Positions 61,569 to 64,000 of a stretch of DNA of 64,000 bases are shown here, piece after piece. This stretch comes from Streptomyces sp. NBC_01717. Lineage in GTDB: Bacteria; Actinomycetota; Actinomycetes; Streptomycetales; Streptomycetaceae. The position numbers and the translations under genes were made by a program. The notes beneath the pieces were generated by a model. The model had not been told where the DNA came from. It did no database searches and worked only from the letters and a program-made list of their open reading frames with translations. The first letter of the stretch is position 1. Each line of letters begins with the position of its first letter. Location: the NCBI RefSeq assembly GCF_036248255.1, contig NZ_CP109178.1, positions 2,976,001-3,040,000 of the forward strand, given 5' to 3'.

Positions 61569-62137
61569 CAGGCGTCGTTCCCCGGCTCGGAGGCCTCTTC
61601 GTCGCGCGAGGAGACGATCACTGCCTGGCTGTCGTCGATCAGGCCGGGCGGCGGGGTGATGACCGCGCGCTGCTCCTCCAGATCGATCTCGGTGACGATC
61701 TCCTCGACGAACGGGATCATCACCTCGCTGCCGTCCGGGCGCTCCACGATGAAGAGGTCCTGGGACGGCAGGTGCGAGATCTCGGTGATCCGGCCGATCT
61801 CGGTGCCGTCGGCGAGGACCACGTCGAGGTCGATGAGCTGGTGGTCGTAGAACTCCTCGGGGTCCTCCGGGAGCTCCGCCGGGTCGACGTCGGCGATCAG
61901 CAGGGTGTTCCGGAGGGCCTCGGCCGCCGTACGGTCCCGTACTCCCTCGAAACGCAGCAGCAGCCTGCCACTGTGCACCCGTCCGGTCTCGATCGTCAGC
62001 GGCCCGTTCGCTGCCGGGTCGGTGGTCAGGCGGGCACCGGGGCCGAGCCTGAGCTCCGGCTCGTCCGTACGCACCTCGACGGTGACCTCGCCCTTGATGC
62101 CGTGGGCGCGGCCGATCCGCGCAACTACCAGCTGCAC
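61568..62137 (-). CDS. rimM: Ribosome maturation factor RimM
   Basis: 189 aa. The N-domain reads [20 protein letters not shown] and the PRC barrel reads [20 protein letters not shown]. Acts in 30S head maturation with S19. An acidic C-terminal tail ([12 protein letters not shown]) is present. Confidence 0.94.
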   Translation of the reverse strand: MQLVVARIGRAHGIKGEVTVEVRTDEPELRLGPGARLTTDPAANGPLTIETGRVHSGRLLLRFEGVRDRTAAEALRNTLLIADVDPAELPEDPEEFYDHQLIDLDVVLADGTEIGRITEISHLPSQDLFIVERPDGSEVMIPFVEEIVTEIDLEEQRAVITPPPGLIDDSQAVIVSSRDEEASEPGNDA

Positions 62138-62162
62138 CTTGTGTCTCTCCTGTCATACGACG

Positions 62163-62199
62163 ACGGGCCGGGGCGGGCGCATGGCCCTCCCCGGCCCGT
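62163..62199 (-). terminator. Hairpin between khpA and rimM
   Basis: ACGGGCCGGGG (62163-62173) pairs perfectly with CCCCGGCCCGT (62189-62199), 18 bp past the khpA stop. It may set the ratio between rpsP-khpA and rimM-trmD transcripts. Confidence 0.65.
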
Positions 62200-62216
62200 G
62201 CCGGTGTTCAACTCTG

Positions 62217-62456
62217 TCAGCGAACCTGGTCCACATCGACGAGGTCGACGCGGATGCCACGGCCGCCGATGGCGCCCACGACGGTTCGCAGCGCGCGTGC
62301 GGTGCGGCCGTTGCGGCCGATCACCTTGCCGAGGTCATCGGGATGGACCCGGACCTCGAGCACACGACCACGGCGCAGGTTGCGCGAGGCGACCTGCACA
62401 TCGTCGGGGTTGTCGACGATGCCCTTCACGAGGTGCTCGAGAGCCTCCTCGAGCAT
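62217..62456 (-). CDS. khpA: KH-domain RNA-binding protein KhpA
   Basis: 79 aa single KH domain: EVRVHPDDLGKVIGRNGRTA with the GxxG loop (IGRNG) and RALRTVVGAIGGRGIRVDLV. It forms a complex with KhpB in other bacteria. It starts 2 bp after the rpsP stop. Confidence 0.93.
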   Translation of the reverse strand: MLEEALEHLVKGIVDNPDDVQVASRNLRRGRVLEVRVHPDDLGKVIGRNGRTARALRTVVGAIGGRGIRVDLVDVDQVR

Positions 62457-62458
62457 GC

Positions 62459-62902
62459 TCAGGCCTCGGTCGACTCGGCGGGCGCGGCAGCGTCAGCAGC
62501 CTCGTCCGCCTTCTTGTCGGCCTTCTTCGCCTTCTGCGTGATGGCCTCGCCCTTGGACTCCTCGCCGGTGTCCTTGGCCAGGGCCTCGAACAGGGCGCGC
62601 TTGTCGGCCTTGGGCTCCGGCTGCAGCAGCGGCGCGGGGGCGGGGAGGCCCTTGTGGGCCTGCCAGTCACCGGTGAGCTTCAGGATCGCGAGAACCGGCT
62701 CGGTCGGCTGGGCGCCGACGGACAGCCAGTACTGCGCGCGCTCCGAGTTGACCTCGATGCGCGAGGGGTTCTGCACCGGGTGGTACAGGCCGATCTCCTC
62801 GATGGCCCGGCCGTCACGGCGGGTACGGGAGTCGGCGACGACGATGCGGTAGTGAGGCGAACGGATCTTGCCCAGACGCTTCAGCTTGATCTTGACTGCC
62901 AC
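62459..62902 (-). CDS. rpsP: 30S ribosomal protein S16
   Basis: 147 aa. The core ([60 protein letters not shown]) is normal. Beyond residue 100 a Lys/Ala/Glu-rich tail (about 50 residues, many K-K-A-D repeats) extends the protein, a common actinobacterial feature. Confidence 0.95.
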   Translation of the reverse strand: MAVKIKLKRLGKIRSPHYRIVVADSRTRRDGRAIEEIGLYHPVQNPSRIEVNSERAQYWLSVGAQPTEPVLAILKLTGDWQAHKGLPAPAPLLQPEPKADKRALFEALAKDTGEESKGEAITQKAKKADKKADEAADAAAPAESTEA

Positions 62903-63059
62903 GGGAGTGGTGTCTCCTGGTCTATGACGTGGTTGGGCACAACGAAGATGCCACGTGGGGTTGCGGTACTCGGGTGCCCGATGGACGCGTCAGCCGGAGG
63001 CGAGAGGGTTCCTGTGCGGCTGTCGAGTACAGCTAGCCATTGTGCCACACCACATCGGG

Positions 63060-63653
63060 TCACCCCACCGCGACCGCCGCTTCCGGGATGCGGAAGGGCT
63101 TTCCGCAGCCACCGCAGACGATCGGCGCCTGGGCGAGGACCGACGGTACGACCCGGACGTTGCGTCCGCAGTCGCAGACGGCCTTGACGCGCACGCCACC
63201 TCCGGAGGAGCCGTGCCGTGCGGCCGGCCCGCGGAAGGAGCGTTTGGTGTCGGCGGCGGTGGCGACCGTGTGCGCCTTGAGGGCGCGCTGCAGTCGCTCG
63301 ATCGTCGGGCGGTAGCGGCGCTTGGCCTCGGGGTTGAGCGTGACCAGCGAGAAGCCACTGCTGGGGTGGGGCTCCTCGGCGTGGTCGAGACCCAGCTCCT
63401 CGGCGATCGCGAGGAATCGTCTGTTGTGGTAGCGGCCGGCGCGGGAGGTGTCACGGACACCTCGGGCGGCGGCGATGCCATGGACTGCCTCATGCAGCAG
63501 TCGCTCGAAGGAGAGCTCGGCGCCACAGGCGGACGACGACTCTCCGATCAGGGACTCGGGCGCGGCAAGATCGGGCAGCTCGGGGTGGTACCGCTGAATA
63601 TCGGCCCACGCCTGCGCCAGCTCTGCGGCAAGTACAGGTGGTGTCGTGCTCAC
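63060..63653 (-). CDS. SprT-like zinc metalloprotease-like protein
   Basis: 197 aa from the GTG at 63653 (a start 81 bp upstream is possible but its leader looks non-coding). The HExxH motif is in SFERLLHEAVHGIAAARGV, with RYHNRRFLAIAEELGLDHAE after it. A C-terminal CxC...CxxC pair (VKAVCDCGRNVRV, IVCGGCGKPF) forms a zinc ribbon, typical of SprT/Spartan-like proteins. Function unproven. Confidence 0.82.
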   Translation of the reverse strand: MSTTPPVLAAELAQAWADIQRYHPELPDLAAPESLIGESSSACGAELSFERLLHEAVHGIAAARGVRDTSRAGRYHNRRFLAIAEELGLDHAEEPHPSSGFSLVTLNPEAKRRYRPTIERLQRALKAHTVATAADTKRSFRGPAARHGSSGGGVRVKAVCDCGRNVRVVPSVLAQAPIVCGGCGKPFRIPEAAVAVG

Positions 63654-63832
63654 GTCGTGACAACGAGCCTGAGTGCCCCGGTGTTCCGATTCCGGGCCAT
63701 CCCAAATATTTTGCACGTACCAGTCAGTTGCCATTCATGTGTCCTGACGAGGGCAGGTGCGCTGATCTGCGGAGAACCCTCGCAGCTCGCACGAAGCCGG
63801 TACGTAGTGACGTGTACGCCGTGACGCGTACG

Positions 63833-63865
63833 CCCCGGCGCGCAGACAGCGCATGCGCGCCGGGG
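63833..63865 (-). terminator. Terminator downstream of the last partial gene
   Basis: CCCCGGCGCGC (63833-63843) pairs perfectly with GCGCGCCGGGG (63855-63865) around an 11-base loop, 30 bp past the stop at 63895. Confidence 0.65.
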
Positions 63866-63894
63866 ACGGACGGTTCCGGGAACACCGTCGGGCG

Positions 63895-64000
63895 TCAGTA
63901 GGCGCGGGCCACGACGGCGACAGTACCGGGGGCGTCGTCGGACTGAGGCACCGACCCGTCCTCGGCCAGCAGACACCGTACCGAGGCTCCCTGCTCCGCG
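63895..64000 (-). CDS. 3' end of a gene, resembles prolyl-tRNA synthetase C-terminus
   Basis: The last 34 codons before TGA at 63895-63897 are in the window, reading AEQGASVRCLLAEDGSVPQS and ending VAVVARAY. The ending VRCL..DGSVP..DD..G.VA.VARAY resembles my recollection of actinobacterial ProS C-termini. The fragment is too short for a firm call. Confidence 0.4.
   Translation of the reverse strand, partial: AEQGASVRCLLAEDGSVPQSDDAPGTVAVVARAY

Noticed and set aside
63660..63735. Possible tRNA near the SprT-like gene (GGTTCCGATTCC-like stretch)
   Set aside because: No acceptor, D- and anticodon-stem pairing could be built around it.

Overview
The window is a 64 kb piece of a high-GC actinomycete chromosome, almost certainly Streptomyces. 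Gene starts often use GTG, third codon positions are strongly GC, and the gene order is familiar from Streptomyces: a polyamine gene block with gabT, a rpsB-tsf-pyrH-frr-cdsA-rlmN block, whiG, dprA/comM, four tandem type I signal peptidases, and rplS-trmD-rimM-khpA-rpsP. No tRNA, rRNA or CRISPR array was seen.

Layout. 1-7.3 kb: the 5' part of a membrane ATPase gene, gabT, a decayed large serine integrase, a PAP2 phosphatase, and a secreted GH18 chitinase whose promoter carries a DasR-type (dre) site. 7.3-15.2 kb: a minus-strand polyamine operon reading aldehyde dehydrogenase, potD, potA, potB, potC, FAD amine oxidase. 15.4-23.2 kb: single genes, including a NADAR protein, a probable 6-aminodeoxyfutalosine deaminase (menaquinone pathway), a GDPD-type phosphodiesterase, a methyltransferase, a two-component pair and a serine hydrolase. 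23.3-28.1 kb: a second polyamine module (aldehyde dehydrogenase, PotD-like protein, divergent Lrp/AsnC regulator, class III aminotransferase). Together with gabT these genes could import putrescine-like amines and oxidise them through gamma-aminobutyraldehyde and GABA to succinate semialdehyde. 28.4-31.6 kb: an ABC exporter pair and a LOG-fold protein. 31.7-36.4 kb: an SRPBCC protein and a thiamine-type ABC importer behind a recognisable TPP riboswitch. 36.4-43.1 kb: rlmN, two small Streptomyces ORFs, cdsA, frr, pyrH, tsf, rpsB. 43.4-47.1 kb: an M23 peptidase, a TetR regulator, whiG and dprA.

The most notable feature is a 6.7 kb element (47609-54331) inserted inside comM (the yifB family Mg-chelatase-like ATPase). 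It splits the gene into an in-frame 5' fragment at 54332-55446 and a 3' fragment at 47092-47608. A 6-bp direct repeat GCCAGC flanks the element and its ends are imperfect inverted repeats starting TTGTG. It carries four genes joined by ATGA overlaps: three tyrosine recombinase-like proteins (505, 627 and 702 aa) and a 155-aa HTH/coiled-coil protein. A small two-TM protein gene and a strong terminator follow. Removing the element with one copy of the repeat restores an uninterrupted comM frame.

Downstream of comM the ordinary chromosomal block continues: yraN, a DUF2469 gene, a NUDIX gene, sipZ-sipY-sipX-sipW, rplS, trmD, rimM, khpA, rpsP, a SprT-like protein, and the 3' end of a gene that resembles a prolyl-tRNA synthetase. 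Start sites were chosen from Shine-Dalgarno spacing, start-stop overlaps and family length. Homology statements come from recognising families, not from searches.
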